Shown piece by piece: positions 23,765 through 31,739 of a stretch of DNA of 32,263 nt. Position numbers and translations under genes: made by a program. The stretch is taken from NCBI GenBank assembly GCA_946183925.1, contig CAMHDS010000026.1, positions 1 to 32,263 on the forward strand, read 5' to 3'. The stretch is from an uncultured Fibrobacter sp. GTDB lineage: Bacteria; Fibrobacterota; Fibrobacteria; Fibrobacterales; Fibrobacteraceae. Position 1 is the stretch's first letter. Each line of letters opens with the position of its first letter. The notes below the pieces were generated by a model that had not been told where the DNA came from, ran no database searches, and saw only the letters and a program-made list of their open reading frames with translations.

Positions 23765-23770
23765 ATTATA
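23765..23770 (-). promoter_or_regulatory. Candidate -10 box of the tamB-tamA operon
   Basis: A perfect TATAAT lies on the minus strand, with nine bases between it and the TTG start of tamB. A poor -35 (CCAACA) sits 17 bases upstream. If used, the mRNA would have almost no 5' leader. Confidence 0.35.
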
Positions 23771-23879
23771 GAAAAGGGGGTGTTTTTTGTTGGATTCTTT
23801 TTCTCAAAAAGCACGCGTAAGTCGTTGAGTATCAATGAGTTATGCGAAAGATTTCCGGCTGAAGAGGCTTCTGCTTTCA

Positions 23880-23899
23880 TTTTGTAAACTTTTGTAAAC
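23880..23899. repeat. Tandem 10-base direct repeat, possible operator
   Basis: TTTTGTAAAC occurs twice back to back in the AT-rich region between tamB and the HD-GYP gene. A spacing of one helical turn would put both copies on the same DNA face. It lies about 85 bases before the HD-GYP start. Confidence 0.5.
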
Positions 23900-23982
23900 A
23901 AACAACAAGGAAAGCTAGTAAAATCCGTGAACTTTTGGGCGAAATGTTCAATAATTCGGTATTTATTTTAAATTTTATCACG

Positions 23983-26100
23983 ATGCAGGACAAACGAAAA
24001 AAGAAATGGATCGGTGTGGGGAGCGGAGTCCTTCTCATCGTTCTTGGAATCCTCCTGAATATCGTGCCCAACAAGCTTGTGGGCGTCTTTGGCTTGCCTC
24101 TTTTCCTTGATTGTATCGGCACCATACTTGTCGCTATGCTGGGGGGTGTTTTCCCTGCAGTGCTAGTTGGCTTTACCACGAATTTGGTGAAGAGCTTGTC
24201 GGGTTCGTTCTCCATGTTCTATGGAGTCATAAGCATTTTCATAGGTCTTGCAACAGTATTCTTTTACAACAAGAAGTTCTTCTCCAGTATTCCCAAGTTG
24301 TTTGTGGTCATATTCTGCTACGCTCTTCTGGGGGGAGGCCTTGGTTCTGTATTCACTTATTACCTTCATCGTCAGAGCTTTGGAACTGGCGTGTCGGCTC
24401 CATTCGCCCAGTACCTTCACGAAGTTTTAGGTACCAGTGTTTTCAATTCGCAGTTGATGGCCGATGTGATGGTGGACCTTTTTGACAAGTCCGTAACCGT
24501 TGTCGTTGCCATTGTTGCATTCCACTTCATTTCTCGCAGAGTCAAGAATTACCTGAATCATGTTTTTCAACGGAATGTGAATGACAAGAATGCCGGAATG
24601 GCGGTCCGGTATTCCCTGCTTGGGAAGGTGATGCTGGTCGTAATTGTTTCGGAACTGCTTCTGGCTGTCTTCGTTGCAAACATCGGTTATTTCCTTTACC
24701 AAGAAAAGGCTGTTGCCAAGTACACCTCCATTGCCTACGGCCTTACAGACGCTGCAGCCATTGTGTTGGACGGCAACCGTCTGATGACGTATCTGCAAGA
24801 AGGCCGCGAAGCGGAAGGCTACGAGGAAACAGAAAAGGAACTGTATGCCATCAGGGAGGGGTTCCCTACGGCAAAATACCTGTATGTTTACCACATAGCT
24901 CAGGATGGCTGCCATGTCATCTTTGACCTGATGTCGACCGATGGCGAAGAGCCTAGTCAGGTGGGGGATGTGGTGCCCTTTGACCCGAGCTTTGAGGAGT
25001 ATTTACCGGCGCTTCTTAAAGGAGAAACCATTGAACCGGTGGTATCCGATGATTCCTACGGATGGTTGCTGACGGTTTATAAGCCCCTGAAGGATTCCAA
25101 TGGTACCACTGTGGCCTACGTGGCGGCAGACATCACCATGGAGTCCATTTTGATGGACGAAATTTCGTTCCTTATCAAGGAATTGTCCTTGTTTTTTGGG
25201 GTTTCTCTCGTTATCATGTGCCTGATCGCCGAAGCCATGAAACGGGGCATAGTGATTCCCATCAATCGGATGTCCCAGGAAGCCATTTCTTTTGCCCATA
25301 ATTCCGATGTAGGCCGCCAGATTAGTTTGCGACGTGTGAAGGCCATAGATATTCGATCCGATGACGAAATCCAGAACCTCTACAATGCGTTCTCTACCAT
25401 GGCCGAAGATTTTCTTGCCTATATCTTCCAGATAAAGGCACAGAATGAACGTATTACCCGCATGCAGGATGAAATCGTCGTGAGCTTTGCGGAACTGGTG
25501 GAAGCCCGTGATGAAGGTACTGGTAACCACATCAAGAAGACGGCCGCATACGTGGAAGCTATTGCCCGCCAGCTGAAGAAAGAAGGCTTTTATGCGGACG
25601 AACTCACTGACGAAAGCATCGCCAGGTTCAAGCGCTCTGCGCCTCTCCACGATATCGGCAAGATTGCCATTTCGGACCTGATTCTGAACAAGCCCGGCAA
25701 ACTGACCGACGAAGAATTCGAAATCATGAAGTCCCACACCACCGAAGGTTGGAAAATCCTGCAGAAGATTGTGGCCAATACGGGTGATTCTATGGAAGCG
25801 GAATACCTGAGGGAAGCTATCGAGATGGCTCATTACCATCACGAAAAGTGGGATGGTTCAGGTTACCCGAACCATATCAAGGGTGACGAAATTCCGCTTT
25901 CCGCACGTATTATGGCGGTGGCCGACGTGTTTGACGCCCTGGTGGCAGAACGCGTTTACAAGAAGCCTTTCACTTTTGAAAAGGCCATGGCTATCATTAC
26001 CGAAGGGGCGGGCAAGCACTTTGACCCCAAGGTGGTAGAAGCATTCAGCCACATTGCAGAAGCCCTGTACAACGAACGGACAAAACTCTCGGCAGTGTGA
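23983..26100 (+). CDS. Membrane sensor with HD-GYP domain (putative c-di-GMP phosphodiesterase)
   Basis: From the ATG at 23983 the product is 705 residues; in-frame TTG (23935) and ATG (23944) codons upstream add only a poor, uncharged extension. About six membrane segments come first. They include LFLDCIGTILVAMLGGVFPA, which recalls the S-component-like (ECF-type) integral membrane sensor fold. A periplasmic domain of about 150 residues ends in TVAYVAADITMESI, as Cache sensors do. Another membrane helix, a HAMP-like stretch (IPINRMSQEAISFA) and a coiled coil follow. The C-terminal HD-GYP domain is intact: HDIGK with His556-Asp557, and HHEKWDGSGYP with GYP at 627-629. HD-GYP enzymes hydrolyse cyclic di-GMP. 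The ligand is unknown. No Shine-Dalgarno sequence is visible. The gene is divergent from tamB, with a tandem 10-base repeat upstream. Confidence 0.9.
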   Translation: MQDKRKKKWIGVGSGVLLIVLGILLNIVPNKLVGVFGLPLFLDCIGTILVAMLGGVFPAVLVGFTTNLVKSLSGSFSMFYGVISIFIGLATVFFYNKKFFSSIPKLFVVIFCYALLGGGLGSVFTYYLHRQSFGTGVSAPFAQYLHEVLGTSVFNSQLMADVMVDLFDKSVTVVVAIVAFHFISRRVKNYLNHVFQRNVNDKNAGMAVRYSLLGKVMLVVIVSELLLAVFVANIGYFLYQEKAVAKYTSIAYGLTDAAAIVLDGNRLMTYLQEGREAEGYEETEKELYAIREGFPTAKYLYVYHIAQDGCHVIFDLMSTDGEEPSQVGDVVPFDPSFEEYLPALLKGETIEPVVSDDSYGWLLTVYKPLKDSNGTTVAYVAADITMESILMDEISFLIKELSLFFGVSLVIMCLIAEAMKRGIVIPINRMSQEAISFAHNSDVGRQISLRRVKAIDIRSDDEIQNLYNAFSTMAEDFLAYIFQIKAQNERITRMQDEIVVSFAELVEARDEGTGNHIKKTAAYVEAIARQLKKEGFYADELTDESIARFKRSAPLHDIGKIAISDLILNKPGKLTDEEFEIMKSHTTEGWKILQKIVANTGDSMEAEYLREAIEMAHYHHEKWDGSGYPNHIKGDEIPLSARIMAVADVFDALVAERVYKKPFTFEKAMAIITEGAGKHFDPKVVEAFSHIAEALYNERTKLSAV

Positions 26101-26170
26101 AATGTGTGATGTGAGGTGTGTAATTAGTCTTACACATTAGTCACTTTACATTACACACTACACACTTGTA
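26094..26170. repeat. Two-handed degenerate heptad tract
   Basis: Eleven 7-base units run in phase, starting with the GTGTGA that forms the last codon and stop of the HD-GYP gene. The left four are GTG-rich (for example AATGTGT, GATGTGA). The right units are CAC/TAC-rich (for example ATTACAC, ACTACAC, ACTTTAC). The two halves are rough reverse complements, so the whole tract has imperfect dyad symmetry while keeping the 7-base phase. Confidence 0.7.
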
Positions 26171-26271
26171 CTTTCGCTTCGCTCAAGTACCAAATGCTCG
26201 GCTCGGCCATATCCAAGCAAACTTGGCCGCGGCACTCGCCTTATGCATTTGTCACATTGCGGCGAAGCCGC
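26168..26271. other. Hairpins between convergent HD-GYP and MBOAT genes
   Basis: Three dyads follow the heptad tract: GTACTT/AAGTAC (26168-26190), CCAAG-CAAA-CTTGG (26213-26226) and GCGGC-GAA-GCCGC (26259-26271). The last touches the MBOAT stop codon. None is followed by a clear T-run on either strand, so they are weak terminator candidates. Confidence 0.4.
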
Positions 26272-28121
26272 TAGAACTGGAAGTAGATAAACGGGCAGCT
26301 GTCGGCGCTCATGAACTGGTACATCACGAAGATGATGAAGGCCGTGCTTGCCACCATCAGGGGGATGGGCTGCGAGGCGAACATGATGCGGTAGCGGCTC
26401 TTGACCTTTTTCGGAATCCAGTGGATGAGCATGCCGGCCACAAACACCAAAATGATGTTGATGTGTTCCCAGGCGATGGTGCCGAGAGTATCCCACTTCC
26501 AGGCGGTGCCCATTTGCTGGACCATGTTCTTGGCGGTGTTCCAGGCCACTTCGTTGGCCTCTGCCGGGTCCAGGTTAGAGCCCGCGCGGAAGAAAAGGCG
26601 GGTAAAGGTGATGAACACGAAGGTGAGGCTCACGTTCCAGGCCACGTAGAGCCAGTGGAAGGTCTTGTCGCTGAACAGGCGGAAAACCAGCACGGAATAA
26701 ATGCCCAGAAACAGCACGCCGAACCACACGGTGGTAATGGCGAAAATGGCGATGTGGGTCTGCTTGAAGGTGATGGCGCTGGCAGCGAACAGCAAGAATG
26801 CGGCGACGGCACGGAAGTTGATGCTCCGCTTGACCCAGATCTTGTTGAACACCTGGCCGAAACCATTGAGGCCACCCCAGATGATAAAGTTCCAGCTGGC
26901 ACCATGCCACCAGCCGCCTACGACCTGTGTCGCCATGGCGTTCATGTTGGTGGTGATAAACTTGCGGGAATCGGGCTTGACGTAGGCGTAAATGGCGATG
27001 TAGAGGAAGAACACAGCCAGGGCGACACCCACCCAGACACTTCCCGAAAGGAGTACGGCTACCAGGCTTAAGAAACCCATCCAGAAGAAGGTGCCCACAG
27101 AGGCACCGCGGTTACCGCCCAGCGGGATGTACAGGTAGTCGCGCCACCAGCTGGAAAGGGAGATGTGCCAGCGCCGCCAGAATTCTGTGGGGGAGAGTGC
27201 CTTGTAGGGGCTGTTGAAGTTCTGGGGCAGGCGGAATCCCATCAGGAGCGCCACGCCGATGGCGATATCGGTGTAACCCGAGAAGTCGGCATAGACCTGC
27301 AGGGAGTAGGCGAACAGGGCAATCAGGTTTTCAAGTCCGGTGAACAGCAGGGGCGTATCGAATACGCGATCCACGAAGTTGGTGGCCAGATAGTCGCTCA
27401 AGATGACCTTCTTGGCAAGGCCGTTCAGCACCCAGAACACGGCAATGCCGAAGGTGCGGCGGGGGAGGAAATACTTCTTGTAAAGCTGCGGCACGAATTT
27501 GTCGGCACGCACGATGGGACCTGCCACTAGTTGTGGGAAAAAGGTGAGGTAGAACCCAAAATTCAAGATGTTGTCCACGGCCTTGATTTTTCCGCGGTAG
27601 ATGTCGATGCAGTAACTGATGGCCTGGAAGGTAAAGAAGGAAATGCCCACCGGCAAGATGATGGTATCCACCAGGGAATTTGTGCCGAACATCTTGTTGC
27701 TGGCCGCCGCAAAGAAGTTGTAGACATGCAGTTCGATGCCGGTAAAGTCCCGCAGGGCGTCCAGGAAGAAATAGGAATACTTGTAGTAGCACAGCACCAG
27801 CAGGTCGATAATGACCACGATGATCATCCAGAGCTTCTTTTTCCAGTGCTGTTCGGCTTTTTCGATCCACTTGCCGATAAAGAAGTTGGCCACCACGCAG
27901 AACACGAGAATGCACACGTAGCTTCCGCTGGTCTTGTAATAGAAGAACATGCTGGTGGCAAACAGGAAGGCGTTCCGGAGCAGAATGCGGTTCTTGACCA
28001 GGGTGAGGATGGCAAACACCACGGCGAAGAAACCCCAGAAGTAGAACTGCGTAAACAGCAGGGGGCTGTTTGGGTCAAACGAAAATGTGCGAGTGAGGTA
28101 TGGAATGATATAATCGAGCAT
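26271..28121 (-). CDS. MBOAT family O-acyltransferase (AlgI-like)
   Basis: The 616-residue polytopic membrane protein carries WRRWHISLSSWWRDYLYIPL near the middle, followed by GGNRG and then GGWWHGASWNFIIWGGLNG with the presumed catalytic His406. These are the signature blocks of AlgI/PatA-type membrane-bound O-acyltransferases. Many hydrophobic helices flank them; the family usually has about 470-520 residues, and the extra length is mostly C-terminal helices. Such proteins pass acetyl groups across the inner membrane to a periplasmic SGNH partner, which acetylates alginate, peptidoglycan or another polymer. Here the start overlaps the stop of an SGNH hydrolase gene by one base (TAATG), and a second SGNH gene precedes that. 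The acceptor polymer is not known. Confidence 0.92.
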   Translation of the reverse strand: MLDYIIPYLTRTFSFDPNSPLLFTQFYFWGFFAVVFAILTLVKNRILLRNAFLFATSMFFYYKTSGSYVCILVFCVVANFFIGKWIEKAEQHWKKKLWMIIVVIIDLLVLCYYKYSYFFLDALRDFTGIELHVYNFFAAASNKMFGTNSLVDTIILPVGISFFTFQAISYCIDIYRGKIKAVDNILNFGFYLTFFPQLVAGPIVRADKFVPQLYKKYFLPRRTFGIAVFWVLNGLAKKVILSDYLATNFVDRVFDTPLLFTGLENLIALFAYSLQVYADFSGYTDIAIGVALLMGFRLPQNFNSPYKALSPTEFWRRWHISLSSWWRDYLYIPLGGNRGASVGTFFWMGFLSLVAVLLSGSVWVGVALAVFFLYIAIYAYVKPDSRKFITTNMNAMATQVVGGWWHGASWNFIIWGGLNGFGQVFNKIWVKRSINFRAVAAFLLFAASAITFKQTHIAIFAITTVWFGVLFLGIYSVLVFRLFSDKTFHWLYVAWNVSLTFVFITFTRLFFRAGSNLDPAEANEVAWNTAKNMVQQMGTAWKWDTLGTIAWEHINIILVFVAGMLIHWIPKKVKSRYRIMFASQPIPLMVASTAFIIFVMYQFMSADSCPFIYFQF

Positions 28122-29851
28122 TATTTTTCATTCCTCCTTTGCGCGGGTAAATTGGCGATGTGGTCTTGGTAGGCCTGGATAAGGGCCTTGTAGAACAGGT
28201 CGCCCAAAAGGTTGTAGCCGGACAGGTTGAAATGGACCTTGTCCTTTTTGGCGAGGCTCGCGTGTTCCCACTTGGCCATGGAACCCAGGCCGCCCATGAT
28301 GCTGAACTTGTCCCAGACGCCCGCCTTGTGCTTGTCGGCTAGCATAAAGAAGGACTTGCGAGCCACTTCGCCGTTACTGTGCTGCACGAACTTTTTCCGC
28401 TTGACCTTGCGGAACATGTCGTTGTTGGTCTCGAAGATGAACGCCGCATCGGGGTTTACCCTCTTGAACCGTTCGATTAGCCTGTCGTAATCTTCCCGGA
28501 ACTGCTTATCGTTAAAGCGCTGCACGTTGGCGTCGTTGATGCCGATGGCAAAAATCACCAGGTCCGGTTTGAAGAATTCCATCTCCTTTTCGAACTGGGG
28601 GCAGACTTCTTCGAAGTAGTCGTGGACCTTCGCCCCGTTGATACCTACGTTGGTGTAGATGATACCCGGAGAGTCGTTTTCGGAAAGGATTCCCGTGAGG
28701 GTAAACCGGGGCCGAGCGTTCTTCTTGACGGAATCGGGGACGGCGGCAGGTTCCGTAAAGCAGTGGTCGTCAGGATTGTTGGTGGGGTCTTGTTCCCCTT
28801 CTTCGTAGTTGATGTTCGCCTTCTTGGCTGCCAGTTCGGCGCACCGGTCGCGGGCCGTAGAATCTTTGGTCTTGGCTTCTTCGCGGGCGATGCAGGCCGT
28901 GTCCAGCACGTCGCATTCCCCTTGGAACATGGAGTCCCTCGCAACCTCTGGCGCTGCGTTTTGCAGTTGTGCGTTCTGCAGGTTCAAAACGTTGGCCGGA
29001 ACTTTTGCAATTTTGCCACCGGCAGAATCTCTTTCGTCTTTCGTCTCTCGTCTATCGTCTGACTTCAGCGAATCCGTTTTCAATGAATCCGCCAGCCTGG
29101 CGAGGGAATCCTGCAGCAGGGAGTCGTTGATGAACTGCGCTACGGAGGCCTGTTTCAGGGAGTCCATCCAGCGGAACTGAATCTGGATGGTGTCGATGGG
29201 CCGTGGGCTTTCGAAAACGTAACTCTGGCTTACGGTGTCGTGTACGCCGTAGATGTCGGTGGAATCCACCCGCAGCACGGGAATCACGTCGTTGTTGTCG
29301 CTGTAGCCGAACAGGCGGAAACGGGTCTCTCCCCAGATGGGGGCGGAGTTGTACTTGTCCAGCATCAGGGTGATTTCGGCACGGGGATCACTGGTGCTGA
29401 CCGCAATGCCCAGCAGCCCAAGCGGTTTAGAAATTTCACGTTGGACGTTCTTGTTCTTGTCCCAGATGCCCTTGTAGTAGCTGGCGTAGCTGGAGGGCGT
29501 GTTGGTGCGGGCGGCGGAGTAGGGGAACACGAAGCCGCGGCCCGCGGAGGCTCCCGGGTATTCCTTGATCATGTGCTCGCGGATACGGCCCGAAATCACA
29601 TCGGCTTGCAGGTGGGATCCGCCGATGTGCATGATTCGCACCTGCCCCTTGTTCTCGAACACCAGAGTATCCATCTTCTCGAAGAACTTGGTGAAGGCCT
29701 CGTTCCCTTTGGGGAACTGGATGACGTTTATGGTGGTGTCGATAAAGTCGTACTTGGCGAGGTCAAGACTGTAACTGCCGGGGGCGATGGTCATGTCCTT
29801 GGCGAAGGCCGAAAGGGCCGCGAGGGCGACGACGAGGAGGAAGCGGATCAT
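28121..29851 (-). CDS. Periplasmic SGNH/GDSL-like hydrolase or acetyltransferase, first of a pair
   Basis: The 576-residue protein has a signal peptide (about 1-17, LVVALAALSAFA). The SGNH blocks are VRIMHIGGSHLQADV (block I with Ser79; GGS replaces GDS), VGINGAKVHDYF (Gly block), FAIGINDANV (G-x-N-D, Asn block) and D537-x-x-His540 in KDKVHFNLSG. A long insertion of about 150 residues between the first and middle blocks is low-complexity: repeated DSL-type residues, a heptad-coded stretch (SDDRRETKDERD), and cysteines. It is probably the periplasmic enzyme that takes acyl groups from the MBOAT protein, like AlgJ/AlgX or PatB. The start overlaps the preceding SGNH gene by ATGA, and the stop overlaps the MBOAT start. 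The substrate is inferred only from context. Confidence 0.85.
   Translation of the reverse strand: MIRFLLVVALAALSAFAKDMTIAPGSYSLDLAKYDFIDTTINVIQFPKGNEAFTKFFEKMDTLVFENKGQVRIMHIGGSHLQADVISGRIREHMIKEYPGASAGRGFVFPYSAARTNTPSSYASYYKGIWDKNKNVQREISKPLGLLGIAVSTSDPRAEITLMLDKYNSAPIWGETRFRLFGYSDNNDVIPVLRVDSTDIYGVHDTVSQSYVFESPRPIDTIQIQFRWMDSLKQASVAQFINDSLLQDSLARLADSLKTDSLKSDDRRETKDERDSAGGKIAKVPANVLNLQNAQLQNAAPEVARDSMFQGECDVLDTACIAREEAKTKDSTARDRCAELAAKKANINYEEGEQDPTNNPDDHCFTEPAAVPDSVKKNARPRFTLTGILSENDSPGIIYTNVGINGAKVHDYFEEVCPQFEKEMEFFKPDLVIFAIGINDANVQRFNDKQFREDYDRLIERFKRVNPDAAFIFETNNDMFRKVKRKKFVQHSNGEVARKSFFMLADKHKAGVWDKFSIMGGLGSMAKWEHASLAKKDKVHFNLSGYNLLGDLFYKALIQAYQDHIANLPAQRRNEK
29031..29058. repeat. Heptad tract inside the first SGNH gene, core CTNTCGT
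   Basis: Four in-phase 7-base units lie in the coding insertion, CTTTCGT twice, then CTCTCGT and CTATCGT (plus-strand reading). On the coding strand they give the charged stretch around DDRRETKDER. The codon frame is kept although 7 is not a multiple of 3. Confidence 0.65.
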
Positions 29852-31575
29852 GGGGTGGCATCCTCCTTCGTTACACTAGAATCCTGTGCGGGGGTGTTAG
29901 GGGGTGTCCCCCTAGGCGAAGGGGTAGCGGATGACGCGTCAGCGCCAGGAGCGAGGGGAAGGCTTTCCCCCTTTGTTTCGCTGGCAGAACTGTCTTGCCC
30001 TAATTCCGAATTCTGAACTCCGAATTCCGAATTCTCCTTCCACTGCTGCAGTTCCTTCATCTTTTCGTCGTTAAGGCCGTGGCGGTCGCGGAACTTGAAG
30101 TAGTCGTAGTGCATGCGCAGTGCCGCGCAGAACAGGTCTCCCATGTAGGCGGCACCCCGGCGGGTGAAGTGGATGTGGTCGGTGAAGCCGAGAGCGGGTT
30201 CGCGGTTTGCCCACTTGATCATGGAGCCGTTTCCGCCCATAACCCGGTGCATGTCCCAGTAGGCGGCGCCGTTTTCGAGAGCCACTTCGCGAAGGGTCTT
30301 GATGGTGAGGGGAAGGCCCGGGTAGGTTTTCCATTCGCCATCCACCTGTTTTGCCATGTCGGCGGGGCCGATGAACAGGATATCGGCGTCGGGGTTCGCC
30401 TTCTGGATAGCCTGGATCTGCTTGGTGATGAGCTTCTTGGTCCAGTCCACGTTGCCGCTGTTGGTGCCCGGCACCAGGTTGCCGCCGTATTCCATGATGA
30501 TGAGCCGGGCGTTCATGGCCTTGTAGGACTCCGCCAGCAGTTGTGAATCGATGCGGTGGAAGACCGTGCCCGAAGAGCCTCGCATGGCTACGTTATCGAC
30601 GGCCACACCGTAGGCGCCGTCGGCGGAAATGGCGTAGATTTCGGCGCTTCCGTCCAGGTAGATTTTTGCGTTGGAGGTGGTGTCCGGGAGTTTCCAGGTA
30701 TAGACGTTGAGCTTGGTCATCCGTTCCACTTCGGGGGCGGCCGCCGTCTCGAAGGCGGTGCGCTTTTTCACCTTGAAGGTGCTGTCTTCGTTCAGGCCCA
30801 CGGTATCTGCGTAGGTGCGCTGGTAAACAAGCTTGAGCCGTAGCGACCCACGCTTGCCGGCGAGGACCTTTACCGTAGAGTAGCCGCCTACGTGGGGAAA
30901 GGCGTTCTTGCGGTCTTCCCGCTTCTTGATGCCGATGACGGCGGATCCTTCCAGGTCGGCGAACTGGGCCAGGGGGCCGTAGCGGTTGTGGTCCGCCTCT
31001 TCTTCCTTGGGGCCGAACAGTATGTAGCGCTTGAGTTCCCCTTCGTTCCAGTGGCTGGTGGTCTGTGAGGGGATGGTAAGGATAGGCGGCATCATGCCCG
31101 GGCCCGCGCCGCCGAATTCGGCCTGCAGGTCTTCGCGGATGGTGGCGGAAATGCGGTCTTCTTCCAGCTGGGAGTCGCCGTAGTGGACGATGTGGACCAC
31201 GTTGCTGTCCAGTTCCGCGAGCTGAAGGTGCAAGAAGAAACGGTCGAACCAGGCAGGGTCATCGCCCGGCAGGTCGAAGCGGGTCTTGCCGCTCTTGAAA
31301 AAGTCCTCGTAGTACTTGAGGGAGTCGCTGTAGGCCGCAAATTCCTTCCTCTTGGTGGCTTCCATCATTTCCCGGATGGCCTCTTCGGGGTCCACGGCCG
31401 TAGAGTCGGCGGCGGAGTCCTTGGGCGCCTGCTTTTCGAAGATGTCGGTGAGCTTCGGGTAGCGTAGGGTGTATTCGCCCACCTTGATGCCACCGTCAGG
31501 ATAGACTACGGCGATAACGCCGAGGACGACGAACAGGCTGATGATGGAAAGAAGGACTTTGAGGGGGGACATCAT
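29848..31575 (-). CDS. Membrane-anchored SGNH/GDSL-like hydrolase, second of the pair
   Basis: This 575-residue protein is the first gene of the three-gene unit. A signal anchor (about 5-25) is followed by a Ser/Asp/Glu-rich linker, then the SGNH blocks: VHIVHYGDSQLEED (Ser135), AMRGSSGTVFH, IMEYGGNLVPG, and D466-H-I-His469. It resembles its neighbour in layout but is well diverged. The last 60 residues or so look grafted on: a heptad-coded segment (ENSEFGVQNSELG) and a Pro/Ala/Ser tail (APGADASSATPSPRGTP) with unusual base composition. Two ATG codons lie side by side at 31575 and 31572; no Shine-Dalgarno sequence is visible and the leader is a heptad tract. It overlaps the next gene by ATGA. 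It is likely an O-acyl transferase or esterase working with the MBOAT protein. Confidence 0.85.
   Translation of the reverse strand: MMSPLKVLLSIISLFVVLGVIAVVYPDGGIKVGEYTLRYPKLTDIFEKQAPKDSAADSTAVDPEEAIREMMEATKRKEFAAYSDSLKYYEDFFKSGKTRFDLPGDDPAWFDRFFLHLQLAELDSNVVHIVHYGDSQLEEDRISATIREDLQAEFGGAGPGMMPPILTIPSQTTSHWNEGELKRYILFGPKEEEADHNRYGPLAQFADLEGSAVIGIKKREDRKNAFPHVGGYSTVKVLAGKRGSLRLKLVYQRTYADTVGLNEDSTFKVKKRTAFETAAAPEVERMTKLNVYTWKLPDTTSNAKIYLDGSAEIYAISADGAYGVAVDNVAMRGSSGTVFHRIDSQLLAESYKAMNARLIIMEYGGNLVPGTNSGNVDWTKKLITKQIQAIQKANPDADILFIGPADMAKQVDGEWKTYPGLPLTIKTLREVALENGAAYWDMHRVMGGNGSMIKWANREPALGFTDHIHFTRRGAAYMGDLFCAALRMHYDYFKFRDRHGLNDEKMKELQQWKENSEFGVQNSELGQDSSASETKGESLPLAPGADASSATPSPRGTPPNTPAQDSSVTKEDATP
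30001..30035. repeat. Heptad tract inside the second SGNH gene, core GAAYTCY
   Basis: Five in-phase 7-base units, for example GAATTCT, GAACTCC and GAATTCC, encode residues about 514-525 of the second SGNH protein. They mark the boundary between its normal C-terminus (MKELQQWK) and the low-complexity tail. Confidence 0.65.
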
Positions 31576-31576
31576 G

Positions 31577-31646
31577 GGTTAGTAGGAAGTGTGCAGCAGG
31601 GAGTAGGCAGTGGTTAGTGGTTAGGATCTAGGGGATAGGATTTAGG
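31577..31646. repeat. Degenerate heptad tract, core NNNTAGK, before the SGNH operon
   Basis: Ten 7-base units run in phase from two bases upstream of the SGNH start codon (minus-strand sense). Examples are GGTTAGT, AGGCAGT and ATTTAGG. Reverse-complemented, the core is MCTANNN, the same as the tract at 11043-11098, and both contain CTAGATCCTA. The tract occupies the place where a ribosome-binding site would be. Confidence 0.72.
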
Positions 31647-31686
31647 ATGTCGGGGTGGGGGAGGGCTCCCCCTCGCTTCTGCCCCA

Positions 31687-31711
31687 TGTCATTCCCGGCT
31701 TGACCGGGAAT
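31687..31711. repeat. GTCATTCCCGG palindromic intergenic repeat
   Basis: TGTCATTCCCGG is followed by a perfect 8-base-arm hairpin ATTCCCGG-CTTGA-CCGGGAAT (31691-31711) and then CTCC. It shares the GTCAT start and ATCTCC end with the element at 193-271. Confidence 0.6.
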
Positions 31712-31739
31712 CTCCATGAGTCATCCGCGACCCCCTCTA

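Noticed and set aside
26166..27071. 301-codon plus-strand frame opposite the MBOAT gene
   Set aside because: The minus strand carries clear MBOAT motifs; the plus frame is His/Glu/Ala-rich antisense.
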